Assembly: GCF_040610475.1 (NCBI RefSeq)
Contig: NZ_JBEXMJ010000004.1
Coordinates: forward strand, 310,001 to 374,000
Direction: 5' to 3'
Source of the DNA: Actinopolymorpha sp. NPDC004070
GTDB lineage: Bacteria > Actinomycetota > Actinomycetes > Propionibacteriales > Actinopolymorphaceae
DNA length: 64,000 nucleotides
Below are positions 1 through 9,572 of this stretch, piece after piece. The position numbers and the translations under genes were made by a program. The notes below the pieces were generated by a model. That model made no database searches and was not told the DNA's origin. It saw only the letters and a program-made list of their open reading frames with translations. How positions within the stretch are numbered: the stretch's first letter is position 1; every line of letters starts with the position of its first letter.

Positions 1-635
1 CCGGCGACACCTACGACGCGGAGCTGCTCCTGGTCGCGGTGGGACGCGGGCCGTCCACCGCCGGTCTCGGCTACGAGGACGTCGGGGTGGAGCTGGAGCG
101 CGGGTTCGTCCGCGTCGACGAACGGCTGCGCACCAGCGTCCCCGGCGTACGCGCGGCCGGTGACATCGTGTTCGGCCTGCAGTTGGCCCACCGCGGCTTC
201 CAGCAGGGCATCTTCATCGCCGAGGACATCGCGGGGCTCGACCCGCCGGTGATCGACGAGACCGGGATCCCGCGGGTGACCTACTGCGACCCCGAGGTGG
301 CCTCGATGGGCCTCACCGAGGCCGCGGCGAAGGAGCAGCACGGAGCGGACGGCATCGAGACGTTCACCTACGACCTGGCCGGCAACCCCAAGAGCCAGAT
401 CCTGAAGACGCAGGGCTTCGTGAAGGTGGTCCGGGCCAAGAACGGCCCGGTCGTCGGCATCCACATGGTGGGTGCCCGGGTCGGCGAACTCGTCGGCGAG
501 GCCCAACTGATCTACAACTGGGAGGCGTTCCCCGAGGAGGTCGCCCAGCTGGTCCACATGCACCCGACCCAGAGCGAAGCGATCGGCGAGGCTCACCTGG
601 CCCTCGCCGGCAAGCCGCTGCACGTGCACGGCTGA
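1..635 (+). CDS. lpdA: Dihydrolipoyl dehydrogenase, C-terminal part (5' end outside window)
   Basis: This is the E3 flavoprotein of 2-oxoacid dehydrogenase complexes, which reoxidises dihydrolipoyl groups with NAD+. The reading frame is open from base 3, so the gene enters from the left. About 210 residues are visible. They include the end of the FAD domain (RAAGDIV, where the Asp contacts FAD) and the dimerisation domain. The domain ends in [14 protein letters not shown], which holds the His-Glu pair that acts on the neighbouring subunit's disulfide. The redox CxxxxC motif lies upstream of the window. sucB follows after 47 bp, so the two are probably co-transcribed. The family assignment is firm. 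Which complexes it serves is inferred from the neighbour. Confidence 0.95.
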   Translation, partial: GDTYDAELLLVAVGRGPSTAGLGYEDVGVELERGFVRVDERLRTSVPGVRAAGDIVFGLQLAHRGFQQGIFIAEDIAGLDPPVIDETGIPRVTYCDPEVASMGLTEAAAKEQHGADGIETFTYDLAGNPKSQILKTQGFVKVVRAKNGPVVGIHMVGARVGELVGEAQLIYNWEAFPEEVAQLVHMHPTQSEAIGEAHLALAGKPLHVHG

Positions 636-682
636 GGCGCCTCACCCCCAAGGCCCAGGAAAAACCACGACAAGGAGCAAGC

Positions 683-2482
683 ATGCCGGTCTCCGTCACC
701 CTTCCCGCCCTAGGGGAGAGCGTCACCGAGGGAACTGTCACGCGGTGGCTGAAGCAGGTGGGCGAAACCGTCCAGGCTGACGAGCCGCTGCTCGAGGTCT
801 CCACGGACAAGGTCGACACCGAGATTCCCGCGCCGAGCGCCGGCGTTCTGCTGCAGATCACCGTCGGTGAGGACGAGACCGTCGAGGTCGGCGCCGAACT
901 CGCCGTCATCGGTTCGGAGGGCGAGCAGGCCGAGGACGGCGGCGCGGACGACTCGGCCCAGGCCGAGCAGGAGCCCGAAGCGGCCCAGGAGCAGGAGGAG
1001 CCGGCCGAGGCCGAGCCGGAGCCCGCCCCGGAGCAGGAGGAGCCGGCGCCCGCGTCGGCGAACGGTTCGAGCGGCGGGTCGGACGAGGGCACCTCGGTCA
1101 CCCTGCCCGCGCTCGGTGAGAGCGTCACCGAAGGCACCGTCACCCGCTGGCTGAAGCAGGTCGGCGACAAGGTCGAGGTCGACGAGCCGCTGCTGGAGGT
1201 CTCCACCGACAAGGTGGACACCGAGATCCCGGCCCCGAGCGCCGGCACCCTGGTCCAGATCACGGTCGGCGAGGACGAGACCGTCGAGGTCGGCGCCGAG
1301 CTTGGTGTGATCTCCAGCGGCGCCGCCGCGGCGCCCCGGCACGCCGCGCCGAAGTCCGGCGAGCCGGAGAAGGCCGAGCAGAAGCCGGCCCCGAAGGCGG
1401 AGCCGAAGCCGGAGCAGAAGGCCGAGCCGAAGCCCGAGCCGAGGCGTGAGCCCGAGCAGCCGGCGGCCCGCCAGGAGCCGGCGAAGCCCGCGGCCCAGAA
1501 GCCGGCGGCCGCCACCTCCTCGGAGGAGGGTTCGGCACAGTACGTCACTCCGCTGGTCCGCAAGCTCGCCGCCGAGCACCAGGTCGACCTGTCCTCGGTG
1601 ACCGGCAGCGGCGTCGGCGGGCGCATTCGCAAGCAGGACGTGCTGGACGCGGCGAAAGCCCGGCAGGAGGCCGAGCAGGCCGCCAGCCAGCAGGCCGAGT
1701 CCGCCGAGGGTCTGCCCGGTGCCGCACCGGCCGTGCGGTCCGCACCCACGCAGCCCAGCCCGCTGCGGGGCACGACCGAGAAGCTCAGCCGCCCGCGCAA
1801 GGTGATTGCGCAGCGGGTGCACGAGTCGCTGCAGAACACCGCCCAGCTCACCACCGTGGTCGAGGTCGACGTGACGGCCATCGCCCGCATCCGCGACCGG
1901 GCCAAGCGCGCGTTCCAGCAGCGGGAGGGCATCAAGCTGTCGTTCCTGCCCTTCTTCGCCAAGGCGGCGCTGGAGGCGCTCAAGGAGCACCCGAAGCTCA
2001 ACGCCAGCCTGGACCTGGACAAGGGCGAGGTGACCTACCACGCCAACGAGAACCTCGTGATCGCGGTCGACACCGAGCGCGGCCTGATGGTGCCGGTCAT
2101 CCACGACGCCGGTGACCTCAACGTCACCGGGCTCGCCAAGCGGATCACCGACCTGGCCGAGCGCACCCGCACCAACAAGATCACGCCGAACGAGATCTCC
2201 GGCGGCACGTTCACCATCACCAACACCGGCAGCCGGGGCGCGTTGTTCGACACGCCGATCTTCTTCCAGCCGCAGGTCGCCATCCTGGGGACCGGCTCGG
2301 TGGTGAAGCGTCCGGTCGTGGTCGACACCCCGCTCGGGGAGACCATCGCCATCCGGCACATGGTCTACCTCGCGCTGAGCTACGACCACCGCCTGATCGA
2401 CGGGGCGGACGCGGCGAGGTTCCTGGTCGCGGTCAAGACCCGGCTGGAGGACGGCAGCGTGGCCGCGGAGTTCGGCAGCTGA
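683..2482 (+). CDS. sucB: 2-oxoglutarate dehydrogenase E2 (dihydrolipoyl succinyltransferase)
   Basis: E2 core enzyme of 599 aa that moves the succinyl (or acyl) group from lipoyl-lysine to CoA. It has two N-terminal lipoyl domains with near-identical DKVDTE motifs; the lipoylated lysines are K43 and K177. Long Ala/Pro/Glu/Lys linkers separate these, then comes a peripheral-subunit-binding domain (about residues 285-325, motif VGGRIRKQD) and an acyltransferase domain with the active-site signature DHRLIDG (H569, D573). The ATG has a clear AAGGAG site 5 bp upstream. It follows lpdA directly, and lipB/lipA that make its cofactor lie 5-6 kb downstream. Two lipoyl domains are common in actinobacterial SucB/DlaT-type E2s. 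Substrate (2-oxoglutarate rather than pyruvate) is inferred from similarity and not proved by sequence. Confidence 0.93.
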   Translation: MPVSVTLPALGESVTEGTVTRWLKQVGETVQADEPLLEVSTDKVDTEIPAPSAGVLLQITVGEDETVEVGAELAVIGSEGEQAEDGGADDSAQAEQEPEAAQEQEEPAEAEPEPAPEQEEPAPASANGSSGGSDEGTSVTLPALGESVTEGTVTRWLKQVGDKVEVDEPLLEVSTDKVDTEIPAPSAGTLVQITVGEDETVEVGAELGVISSGAAAAPRHAAPKSGEPEKAEQKPAPKAEPKPEQKAEPKPEPRREPEQPAARQEPAKPAAQKPAAATSSEEGSAQYVTPLVRKLAAEHQVDLSSVTGSGVGGRIRKQDVLDAAKARQEAEQAASQQAESAEGLPGAAPAVRSAPTQPSPLRGTTEKLSRPRKVIAQRVHESLQNTAQLTTVVEVDVTAIARIRDRAKRAFQQREGIKLSFLPFFAKAALEALKEHPKLNASLDLDKGEVTYHANENLVIAVDTERGLMVPVIHDAGDLNVTGLAKRITDLAERTRTNKITPNEISGGTFTITNTGSRGALFDTPIFFQPQVAILGTGSVVKRPVVVDTPLGETIAIRHMVYLALSYDHRLIDGADAARFLVAVKTRLEDGSVAAEFGS

Positions 2483-2542
2483 GTTCCCTCCGCGCGGTCA
2501 CCGCGTTCCGCTCGTAGCGACGAAGCACTGATGCGACACTCG

Positions 2543-2578
2543 CCGGCCCGTTCCCGGACCCTTCCGGGGACGGGCCGG
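2543..2578 (+). terminator. Terminator-like hairpin after sucB
   Basis: A 15-bp stem (14 Watson-Crick pairs and one G-U) closes a 6-nt loop: arms 2543-2557 and 2564-2578. It sits 60 bp after the sucB stop. No U-tract follows, as is usual in high-GC actinobacteria. Confidence 0.7.
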
Positions 2579-2670
2579 TGTGCGTCCCGGCTCGATCGGG
2601 GCAGGCAGCGGCCCGTCACGACCTGATCTTGGCTGAGCATGCCGACCACTCCGCAGGGCATGCTGGCCGC

Positions 2671-3564
2671 ATGAGATTCGTTCTGGCGGGTGCGTCGGGG
2701 TTCCTCGGACAGGCGCTGCGCGCGCGGCTCACCGGCGACGGGCACGAGGTGACCCAGCTGGTACGCCGGCCGCCGCGGGCCGCCGACCAGGCGCAGTGGG
2801 ATCCCGACCGGAGCCAGGTCGACGCCGAGGTGCTCGCCGGCGCCGACGCGGTGGTCAACCTCGCCGGAGCCAGCATCGGCCGGGTGCCGTGGACCGAGTC
2901 GTACCGGCAGACGATCCGGACCAGCCGGCTCGCCACCACCTCGACGCTCGCCCGGGCGCTGGCCGACCTGCCCGACCCGCCGGTGTTCCTCTCCGGGAGC
3001 GCCACCGGCTATTACGGCAAGGATCGCGGCGACCTGCTGCTGGACGAGGACTCCCCCGCCGGTGACGGCTTCCTCGCCGAACTCTGCCGCGACTGGGAGG
3101 CGGCCACCGATCCGGCCGAGCACGCCGGCGTACGGGTCGTGCACCTGCGTACGTCTCCGGTGTTCGATCGTTCCGGCGGGGCGTTCAAGGTGATGGAGCT
3201 GCAGTTCCGGCTCGGTGCGGGCGGGCGGCTCGGGTCCGGCCGGCAGTACCTCCCGATGATCTCCTTGAACGACTGGCTGTCGGCGGTGCAGTTCCTGGCC
3301 GAGCAGGCCGACGCACGTGGTCCATACAACCTCACGGTCCCCGAGCCCACCACCAACGCCGAGTTCACCAAGGTGCTCGGCGCGGCACTGCGCCGGCCGA
3401 CGCTGCTGCCGGTGCCCGCGGTGGCGCTGCGCACCGCGCTCGGGGAGTTCTCCGCGGAGATGCTCGGCAGCGTGCGGCTGATACCGCGCCGGTTGCTGGC
3501 CGCGGGGTTCACCTTCGCCGATCCCGACGTCACCGCGCTGGTGGACAGCGCGCTGCACCGCTGA
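2671..3564 (+). CDS. TIGR01777-type NAD(P)-dependent epimerase (SDR39U1-like)
   Basis: Extended short-chain dehydrogenase of 297 aa. The N-terminus carries the Rossmann motif GASGFLG (residues 8-14), the middle has SGSATGYYG with the YxxxK-region tyrosines, and the C-terminus is the DUF1731-type tail (PRRLLAAGFTF). The ATG at 2671 is chosen because the nucleotide-binding strand MRFVLAGAS begins there; the frame is open further upstream but that part overlaps the sucB terminator. No strong ribosome site is visible. This family is widespread near lipoate genes in actinobacteria, but its substrate is unknown. Function beyond an NAD(P)-binding oxidoreductase or epimerase is not claimed. Confidence 0.9.
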   Translation: MRFVLAGASGFLGQALRARLTGDGHEVTQLVRRPPRAADQAQWDPDRSQVDAEVLAGADAVVNLAGASIGRVPWTESYRQTIRTSRLATTSTLARALADLPDPPVFLSGSATGYYGKDRGDLLLDEDSPAGDGFLAELCRDWEAATDPAEHAGVRVVHLRTSPVFDRSGGAFKVMELQFRLGAGGRLGSGRQYLPMISLNDWLSAVQFLAEQADARGPYNLTVPEPTTNAEFTKVLGAALRRPTLLPVPAVALRTALGEFSAEMLGSVRLIPRRLLAAGFTFADPDVTALVDSALHR

Positions 3565-3597
3565 CCCAGAACGCGCCGGCCTCTGCGGTGCGCCGGG

Positions 3598-5250
3598 TCA
3601 GCTCTCCTCGATCCGGGAGATCAGCCAGCCCTGGCCGGTCCGGACGAGCGTGATCCGGCGGTGCTTCGCCTCACCGGCCGGACGGGGCACGCGTTTCCCG
3701 TCGTCGGACACCACGGAGTACTCCTGCAACTGATCGACGACCCGGAGCACCGCCCGGTCGCGGCGTTCGCTGTCCACGTGCAGCGTCCGGACCGCGAAGC
3801 GCAGGCCCTCCAGATGGCAGCCCGCGCGCACGCACTTGTCGATCTCGGTCCGGTCGTCGGCGGCCAGCTCGGAGCCGGCCGGGTAGTAGACGCGACCCAG
3901 CACGGCTGGATCGTTCGTGGCGTACGCCTGCGCGCGGCGGGAGTCCAGGGTGGCGAGCACCTTCCGCCACCTGGCCTCCGCGCCGGACGTCCCGGGTGGG
4001 GCCTTCGGCGAGGTGGACGTGCTCGGCCTGGCTGTGGGCTTCGGTGTGCCCTTCGCCGTGGGGTCCGTCCGGGACTTCGCCGTGCTCGGGTCCGAAGGGC
4101 GGCCCGTCGCGCTCGGAGCCGGCGTGGCACGCGGCGCGGACGTCTGCCCGGCGCTCGGAGCGTTGTCGGAACGCTTCGCCCAGGCGATCCCGCCGACGAC
4201 CGCACCGGCGACCAGCACCACGGCGGCCGCCACCGCGGCGATCAGGCCGACCCGCGGGCGGCGTTCGTCGTCGTCCAGGTCGAGTTCGTCCGGGCCGCCC
4301 GGGCCGCCGGGAGTGTCCGGCACGGCGAACCCCCCAGCGCTCGCCGGCGGGTGCTCGGCCGCGATCCGCTCCGCCCGCGGGCTCGCCGGAGGCCCGTCGT
4401 CCTTCGACGCGGGCGGGGCCTGCGAAGCCGCGGCCGCACCGGTCATCGCCGCGAGGTCGGCGTCGGTGAGCACCAGCCCGACCGGGAAGCGGACCGGCGC
4501 CGGCGCGCACGCGGCGTAGAGCAGGTCGGCGAACTGCGCGGCGGTGGGCCGGCGAGCCGCGACCGGCTGCAGCCCCGCCCCGACGGCGTGCACCAGCCCG
4601 GGTGGCGCGTCCGGAACCTCCTCGGCCAGCGGCGGGCGGGCCTGCCCCGGTCGCGGGACCACGCCGCTCAGAGCGGTGTAGCAGACCGCGGCCAGCCCGT
4701 AGACGTCCCCGGCCGGGGTGGTCGCCGGACCTGGCGGGCCGTCCGGATCGGTGTAGCCGTGGGTGCCGAGGGTCTCGCCGCCCTCCACCAGCGCGAGGAC
4801 GCCCACGTCGGCGAGCATCGGCCGCCCCTCGGCGGTGTAGAGGATCGCCTCCGGCGTCACGTCGCCGTGCAGGAGCCCGCGTTCGTGGGCCGCGGCCAGC
4901 GCCTCGGCCACCGGTGCGGCGGTGGTGACCACCTCGCCGGGATCCAGCCGGCCGCGCCCGTGCAGGAGCTGGTCGAGGCTGCCGCCGTCGGCGTGGTCGA
5001 GCACCAGGACGACCTCGTCGCCGAGCGGCAGTGCCTCGTGCACCCGCACCAGGTGCGGGTGGTCGATCATCCCGAGAACGGACGCCAGCCGGCGTACGTC
5101 CTCCCGTGCGTCCGGGGTGCGGGGGCGGATCCGCCGCAGGGCCACCTGGTCACCGGTGCCGTGGCGGCGGGCCTCCCACACCTCGCCGGTGGCGCTCGCG
5201 CTGATCAGCGCACCAAGGTCGAAGCCCTGTACGCGAAACTGCGCCCCCAT
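3598..5250 (-). CDS. Membrane-anchored Ser/Thr pseudokinase-like protein
   Basis: Protein of 550 aa with a kinase-fold N-terminus (about 1-265), a Pro/Ala-rich linker, one transmembrane helix (about 330-355), an Ala/Pro/Thr/Ser-rich stalk and an extracytoplasmic domain of about 125 aa. Key catalytic positions are degenerate. The glycine loop is broken (ISASATGEVW), the VAIK lysine is R39, the catalytic loop reads HGDVTPEAI (H128, D130, Lys replaced by T132, Asn by A135), and DFG is DVG. These losses predict a pseudokinase. It is paralogous to the upstream gene at 5317-7101 and probably co-transcribed with it. The extracytoplasmic domain looks like a small alpha+beta (NTF2-like) fold, which is a guess. 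A GAGAGG sequence lies just upstream of the ATG. Confidence 0.85.
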   Translation of the reverse strand: MGAQFRVQGFDLGALISASATGEVWEARRHGTGDQVALRRIRPRTPDAREDVRRLASVLGMIDHPHLVRVHEALPLGDEVVLVLDHADGGSLDQLLHGRGRLDPGEVVTTAAPVAEALAAAHERGLLHGDVTPEAILYTAEGRPMLADVGVLALVEGGETLGTHGYTDPDGPPGPATTPAGDVYGLAAVCYTALSGVVPRPGQARPPLAEEVPDAPPGLVHAVGAGLQPVAARRPTAAQFADLLYAACAPAPVRFPVGLVLTDADLAAMTGAAAASQAPPASKDDGPPASPRAERIAAEHPPASAGGFAVPDTPGGPGGPDELDLDDDERRPRVGLIAAVAAAVVLVAGAVVGGIAWAKRSDNAPSAGQTSAPRATPAPSATGRPSDPSTAKSRTDPTAKGTPKPTARPSTSTSPKAPPGTSGAEARWRKVLATLDSRRAQAYATNDPAVLGRVYYPAGSELAADDRTEIDKCVRAGCHLEGLRFAVRTLHVDSERRDRAVLRVVDQLQEYSVVSDDGKRVPRPAGEAKHRRITLVRTGQGWLISRIEES

Positions 5251-5270
5251 GGTCGCCTCTCGTGCGGTCG

Positions 5271-5300
5271 GACGGTCTCGAACGGTCTCGAACGGTCTCG
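5271..5300. repeat. Three 10-bp direct repeats between the kinase-like genes
   Basis: AACGGTCTCG occurs three times head to tail (the first copy starts with G). The array lies in the 66-bp gap between the two paralogous genes, upstream of the start at 5250. It could be slippage or a protein-binding array; nothing in the sequence decides. Confidence 0.8.
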
Positions 5301-5316
5301 TCGGTGGGCCGAAACC

Positions 5317-7101
5317 CTAGCGGGACGGCTCGGCAGGCGTCGTACCGGTGAGCTGCCTGCTGGCGGCGATCAGCCACCCGCCCGAGCCGGAGCGTTCGAG
5401 GGTGATGCGGAAGCGCTTGGGCGGCCCGCCGTCGTGCGGATAGTAGTTGCCGTCGACCCGCATCCGGTAGGGCTGCAGTTGGCTCTCGGTGTCGACGACC
5501 ACGCGGTCCGCACTCTGCGACACCACGTGCAGGGAACGGATCGGCGTGCGAAGACCGTCCACGCTGGTGACGCCGCCCCGGCGCTCGTAGTCCCGCATCC
5601 GGTCGAGGTCGTCCTTCAGCGGCGGCGACCCGGGCGTGTAGACCTGCGCGAGCAGGGCGCGGTTCCATTCCTTCCACGCCCTGGCGCGGCGCACGTCGAG
5701 GCCGTCCAGCACCTTCGCCCACCTGGCCTCCTCCGGCGACATCGCGGCCACTGTGGAGGTCGGCGTCGGATCGGGACCGGGCTCGCGAACAGCCCGCCAG
5801 CCGAGCACGCCGGAGACCGCGACCACCACCAGCAGCAACGGAATGCCGACCAGCATCAGCAGCCGCCGGCGGCCCGAACCCTCGGTGTCCTCCGCGTCCT
5901 CGCGGTCGTCCGCGCCCTTGCCTGCCTCCCCGGAGTCGACAGGGGTGGCCCTGCCGGAGCGGCTGGAGCGGCGGAGCCGCCACGAGCGCCCGGTCGGCTC
6001 CTGCTCGGTGGAGTCCTCGAACCCGGTCGCGTGGCCCGCGTCACCGGCGACCGTGCCGGAGTCGCCGTGCACACTGGGGAAGTCCGGGGCCGGCGCGTCG
6101 GCGCGCGGACGGGCCGCGCTCCCCCGCGTCGGATCCCATCCACCCCGCCCGGCCGCCGGCTCACCCGCCGGGCGTGAGCCACCGCTCGTACCGGAGGCAC
6201 GGCCGGTGGCCGGACCCCCACCGATCCCGAAGTCAGCCCCGAAGTCAGCCCCGGAGTCGGCCCCGACGTCGGTGCGGCCGGTCCCAGGTCCGAGGTTCGG
6301 CCCGAACGGCGAGGAGTCCTCAGCACCAAACCCGGACGGGAAGCGGACCGACGTGCTCGGGCAGGCCGCGGCGAGCTGGGCACCGAACTGCGTCATCGCC
6401 GGGCGCTGGGCGGGCTGGGCCTGCAGCCCGGCCTCGACGACGTGCGCCAGCGCCGGCGGAACCCCCGGCGCCACCTGGTGCAGCGGTCGGCGGCCGAGCC
6501 CGGGCTCGGGCGTCGTGCCAGTCAGGGCGGTGTAGCAGACGGCGGCCAGCCCGTAGACGTCTCCGGCCGGCGTCGGCGGGCTGCCGTCGTGGCCGGCCGG
6601 GTCGGAGTAGCCGACGGTGCCCGCCTCGCCGCCGTCCACGAGCCGCAGCAGGCCCGCGTCGGCGAGCAGCGGACGGGCGTCGGCGGTGAAAAGTACGTTC
6701 TCCGGTGTCACGTCCCCGTGCACCATGCCGCGCCGGTGCACCGCCTCCAGCGCGGAGGCCATGGCGGTCGCCACCGTGACGACCTCGCCGGGGTCCAGCG
6801 TCGGCCGGGCGAGCAACAACTGGCCGAGGCTGCCGCCCTCGGCGTAGTCGAGGACGAACACCACCTCACGCTCGTACGGCAGCATCTCCCGGATCCGCAG
6901 CACGTGCGGGTGGTCCAGGGACTCGAGGGCGGAGACGATCCTCCCGGCATCCTCCAGCGCGTCGGTGCCGCGGGGACGGACCCGCTTCAACGCCGCCTGG
7001 GCACCCGAGGACCGCTCCCTGGCCAGCCAGACCTCACCCGCCGGCCCGGCGCCCAGCAGCCCCTCGATGTCGTATCCGTCGACGCGGAAGTCACCCTGCA
7101 T
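5317..7101 (-). CDS. Membrane-anchored Ser/Thr protein kinase-like protein
   Basis: Protein of 594 aa with the same architecture as its downstream paralogue: kinase fold (about 1-265), long acidic/Gly/Ser linker, one transmembrane helix (about 415-435) and an extracytoplasmic domain of about 130 aa. It keeps more of the kinase signature: glycine loop GAGPAGEVW, K39 at the VAIK site, catalytic loop HGDVTPENV with D130 and N135, and DAG in place of DFG (the metal-binding Asp is kept). The HRD arginine is Gly and the catalytic-loop Lys is Thr, so weak activity or scaffolding are both possible. The extracytoplasmic domains of the pair align (EARW..VL at the start, GWLI near the end). Divergent from lipB. 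Confidence 0.87.
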   Translation of the reverse strand: MQGDFRVDGYDIEGLLGAGPAGEVWLARERSSGAQAALKRVRPRGTDALEDAGRIVSALESLDHPHVLRIREMLPYEREVVFVLDYAEGGSLGQLLLARPTLDPGEVVTVATAMASALEAVHRRGMVHGDVTPENVLFTADARPLLADAGLLRLVDGGEAGTVGYSDPAGHDGSPPTPAGDVYGLAAVCYTALTGTTPEPGLGRRPLHQVAPGVPPALAHVVEAGLQAQPAQRPAMTQFGAQLAAACPSTSVRFPSGFGAEDSSPFGPNLGPGTGRTDVGADSGADFGADFGIGGGPATGRASGTSGGSRPAGEPAAGRGGWDPTRGSAARPRADAPAPDFPSVHGDSGTVAGDAGHATGFEDSTEQEPTGRSWRLRRSSRSGRATPVDSGEAGKGADDREDAEDTEGSGRRRLLMLVGIPLLLVVVAVSGVLGWRAVREPGPDPTPTSTVAAMSPEEARWAKVLDGLDVRRARAWKEWNRALLAQVYTPGSPPLKDDLDRMRDYERRGGVTSVDGLRTPIRSLHVVSQSADRVVVDTESQLQPYRMRVDGNYYPHDGGPPKRFRITLERSGSGGWLIAASRQLTGTTPAEPSR

Positions 7102-7182
7102 GATGGGCCAATGATTCCATGGTGATCAGGCGCGACCGCATCACGGCGAGACCCGTTCCGCGGCCGCGCACCGCGAGCGTTC

Positions 7183-7188
7183 TAAGCT
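7183..7188 (+). promoter_or_regulatory. -10 element of leaderless lipB promoter
   Basis: TAAGCT, six bases before the ATG at 7195, so transcription should start at or next to the start codon. Confidence 0.6.
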
Positions 7189-7194
7189 GCGGTC

Positions 7195-7854
7195 ATGGGT
7201 TCTCTGCGGTTCGTCCGGGCAGGCTTCGGATCGGAGTCGGTCGAGTACACAACCGCCTGGGCACGCCAGCGCGAGCTGCACGCCGCGCGCGTAGCCGACC
7301 AGGCCCCCGACACGGTGCTTCTGCTGGAGCACGAGGCGGTCTTCACCGCCGGCAAGCGGACCGAGCCGCACGAGCGGCCGGTCGACGGCACCCCGGTCAT
7401 CAACGTCGACCGCGGCGGCAAGCTCACCTGGCACGGGCCCGGCCAGCTGGTCGGTTACCCGATCGTGCGGCTGACCGAGCCGATCGACGTGGTGGCGTTC
7501 GTACGCCGGCTCGAGGACGCGCTGATAGCGGTCTGCGCCGACGCCGGCGTGCACACGGTACGGATCGAGGGCCGCAGCGGGGTATGGGTGCCCGCCGACG
7601 AGCGTGGACCCGCCCGCAAGATCGCCGCCATCGGACTGCGGGTGGCCCAGGGCGTGACCATGCACGGGTTCGCGCTCAACTGCGACTGCGACCTGTCGGC
7701 GTACGACCGGTTCGTGCCGTGCGGCATCACCGACGCGGGTACGACCTCGCTGTCGGTCGAGCTCGGCCGGCCGGCGGGCGTGGCCGACGTGCTCGACACC
7801 GTCGAACGCCGGCTCACCGAGGCGCTGGCTCCGGTCGCCGACAACGCGGCCTGA
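7195..7854 (+). CDS. lipB: Lipoyl(octanoyl) transferase
   Basis: Cytosolic enzyme of 219 aa that moves octanoate from octanoyl-ACP to the lipoyl-domain lysines, the first step of lipoate assembly. The family signature [16 protein letters not shown] is complete. The catalytic dyad is visible as K142 (KIAAIGLR) and C176 (VPCGI), the same numbers reported for the Mycobacterium tuberculosis enzyme. Length is typical. lipA lies 0.7 kb downstream, separated by a divergently read NTPase gene. The start is set by the leaderless promoter just upstream. Its visible targets are the two lipoyl domains of the sucB product in this window. Confidence 0.97.
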   Translation: MGSLRFVRAGFGSESVEYTTAWARQRELHAARVADQAPDTVLLLEHEAVFTAGKRTEPHERPVDGTPVINVDRGGKLTWHGPGQLVGYPIVRLTEPIDVVAFVRRLEDALIAVCADAGVHTVRIEGRSGVWVPADERGPARKIAAIGLRVAQGVTMHGFALNCDCDLSAYDRFVPCGITDAGTTSLSVELGRPAGVADVLDTVERRLTEALAPVADNAA

Positions 7855-7873
7855 GGACCACGCGCGCTGAGCG

Positions 7874-8458
7874 CTACTCGCGCCCGCCGAGGACCGGCTC
7901 CGCCGAGGGGAACGTCAGGTCGGCGTTGCGGAACGGCACCATCGCCAGCACCAGCGCGTGGGCGTAGAACGCCACCCGGTCGATGACACCGCCGGTGAGC
8001 GGGCCGACCGTTCCGGTCGTGGACTTGGTGTCGGTGCCACCCATCACCTCGTCGGTGGCGGTGCCGAGTTCGACGCCGGCGCGAATCCGGTCGGCGATCT
8101 CCGCGGGCAGGGTGAAGGTCGCGGTCCTGCTCTCACCGCGAATGACCGGCCCGTCCGGCTCCCGGCGGCCGAGGACGACGATCCAGGCCATGCAGTCGAG
8201 GGCACCGTCGCGTTCGATCACGCCGCCCTCGACGCCGACCCACAGGTTGGCGTTCGGGCGGTCCTGACGAGCGGCCTCGGCGCGGTTACGGGCACCCCGC
8301 AGGGTCTCCTCGTCGCCGACCGGTTGCTGGCGAACCCCGGACGCCACGTCGACCGTGACCGAGTCCACTTCGTCCTCACCGAGGGCGACCTTGACGGCTT
8401 CGAGCGTGGCGCGGCGCTTGACCGGATTGCCCGAGGCGATGACTACGCACATAGACAC
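7874..8458 (-). CDS. DUF84 family inosine/xanthosine triphosphatase
   Basis: Protein of 194 aa of the YjjX/DUF84 family, house-cleaning NTPases that hydrolyse ITP and XTP so that deaminated purines do not enter nucleic acids. The N-terminus VIASGNPVKRRATLEA is the phosphate-binding signature, and GVEGGVIE is the second conserved block. The start GTG at 8458 is chosen because a TAGGTT -10 lies 7 bp upstream (leaderless); an in-frame ATG follows two codons later at 8452. The gene is divergent from lipA. Substrate is inferred from family knowledge only. Confidence 0.88.
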   Translation of the reverse strand: MSMCVVIASGNPVKRRATLEAVKVALGEDEVDSVTVDVASGVRQQPVGDEETLRGARNRAEAARQDRPNANLWVGVEGGVIERDGALDCMAWIVVLGRREPDGPVIRGESRTATFTLPAEIADRIRAGVELGTATDEVMGGTDTKSTTGTVGPLTGGVIDRVAFYAHALVLAMVPFRNADLTFPSAEPVLGGRE

Positions 8459-8465
8459 GAGGCAC

Positions 8466-8471
8466 AACCTA
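8466..8471 (-). promoter_or_regulatory. -10 element of the DUF84 gene
   Basis: TAGGTT on the minus strand, followed after 7 bases by the GTG at 8458; a leaderless arrangement. Confidence 0.5.
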
Positions 8472-8544
8472 ACCCCGGGTAGCAAATCCGCGGCACAGGA
8501 GGGCGGCGTACGCACGCACTTCCGGACGACTCGCCACCGCACCG

Positions 8545-8550
8545 TACGCT
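8545..8550 (+). promoter_or_regulatory. -10 element of leaderless lipA promoter
   Basis: TACGCT followed by six bases (GAGGGG) and the GTG at 8557. The GAGGGG abuts the start codon and is too close to act as a ribosome site, which favours a leaderless transcript. Confidence 0.6.
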
Positions 8551-8556
8551 GAGGGG

Positions 8557-9501
8557 GTGACTGCGCTGGCCCCTGACGGACGCAAGCTGCTGCGCATCGA
8601 AGCGCGCAACAGCCAGACGCCGATCGAGAAGAAGCCCGAATGGATCAAGACCCGGGCACGGATGGGTCCGGAGTACACCGAGCTCCGCTCACTGGTCAAA
8701 CGTGAGGGGCTGCACACGGTGTGTCAGGAGGCGGGCTGTCCCAACATCTACGAGTGCTGGGAGGACCGCGAGGCGACGTTCCTCATCGGCGGAGACCAGT
8801 GCACCCGGCGGTGCGACTTCTGCCAGATCGACACCGGCAAGCCCGCCGAGCTGGACCGCGACGAGCCGCGCCGGGTGGCCGAGAGCGTCCGCCAGATGGG
8901 CCTGCGCTACGCCACGATCACCGGCGTCGCCCGCGACGACCTGCCCGACGGCGGTGCCTGGCTGTACGCCGAGACGGTGCGGGTCATCCACGAGCTCAAC
9001 CCCGACACCGGGGTGGAAAACCTCATCCCGGACTTCAACGGCAAGCCCGACCTGCTGGGTGAGGTGTTCGACTCCCGGCCGGAGGTGCTGGCCCACAACG
9101 TCGAGACCGTGCCCCGGATCTTCAAGCGGATCCGCCCCGGCTTCCGGTACGAGCGGTCGCTGGACGTCATCCGGCAGGCCAGGGAGTACGGCCTGGTCAC
9201 CAAGTCCAACCTCATCCTGGGCATGGGCGAGGAACGCCACGAGATCAGCGCCGCGATGCGCGACCTGGTGGACGCCGGCTGCGAGCTGCTGACGATCACG
9301 CAGTACCTCCGCCCCTCCGTACGCCACCACCCGGTCGAGCGCTGGGTGAAGCCGGAGGAGTTCGTCGAGCTCTCCGAGGAGGCGAGTGGACTAGGCTTTG
9401 CGGGAGTGATGTCCGGACCGCTCGTCCGCTCCTCCTACCGCGCCGGCCGGCTCTACCGCCAGGCGCTGGAGTCCCGGGAGCAGCCGGCGTCGTCCAGCTG
9501 A
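8557..9501 (+). CDS. lipA: Lipoyl synthase (radical SAM)
   Basis: Radical-SAM enzyme of 314 aa that inserts two sulfurs into protein-bound octanoyl groups. Both iron-sulfur clusters are marked: the auxiliary cluster cysteines C56, C61, C67 and the radical-SAM CxxxCxxC cysteines C82, C86, C89. The conserved C-terminal RSSY (the Ser ligates the auxiliary cluster) is present. The GTG start is supported by the leaderless promoter and by the actinobacterial N-terminus ([17 protein letters not shown]). DUF4191 follows after 71 bp, a neighbour seen with lipA across actinobacteria. Confidence 0.98.
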   Translation: MTALAPDGRKLLRIEARNSQTPIEKKPEWIKTRARMGPEYTELRSLVKREGLHTVCQEAGCPNIYECWEDREATFLIGGDQCTRRCDFCQIDTGKPAELDRDEPRRVAESVRQMGLRYATITGVARDDLPDGGAWLYAETVRVIHELNPDTGVENLIPDFNGKPDLLGEVFDSRPEVLAHNVETVPRIFKRIRPGFRYERSLDVIRQAREYGLVTKSNLILGMGEERHEISAAMRDLVDAGCELLTITQYLRPSVRHHPVERWVKPEEFVELSEEASGLGFAGVMSGPLVRSSYRAGRLYRQALESREQPASSS

Positions 9502-9572
9502 GCAACCACCCGTGCCGGGACGGCCGACCCAGCCGGCCCCGTACACCTTGAGGAAGGACCCACCAGCCGACC

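Noticed and set aside
364..2389. Long minus-strand frames over lpdA and sucB
   Set aside because: Ser/Arg/Gly-rich shadows of the sucB lipoyl and linker repeats; no start signal.
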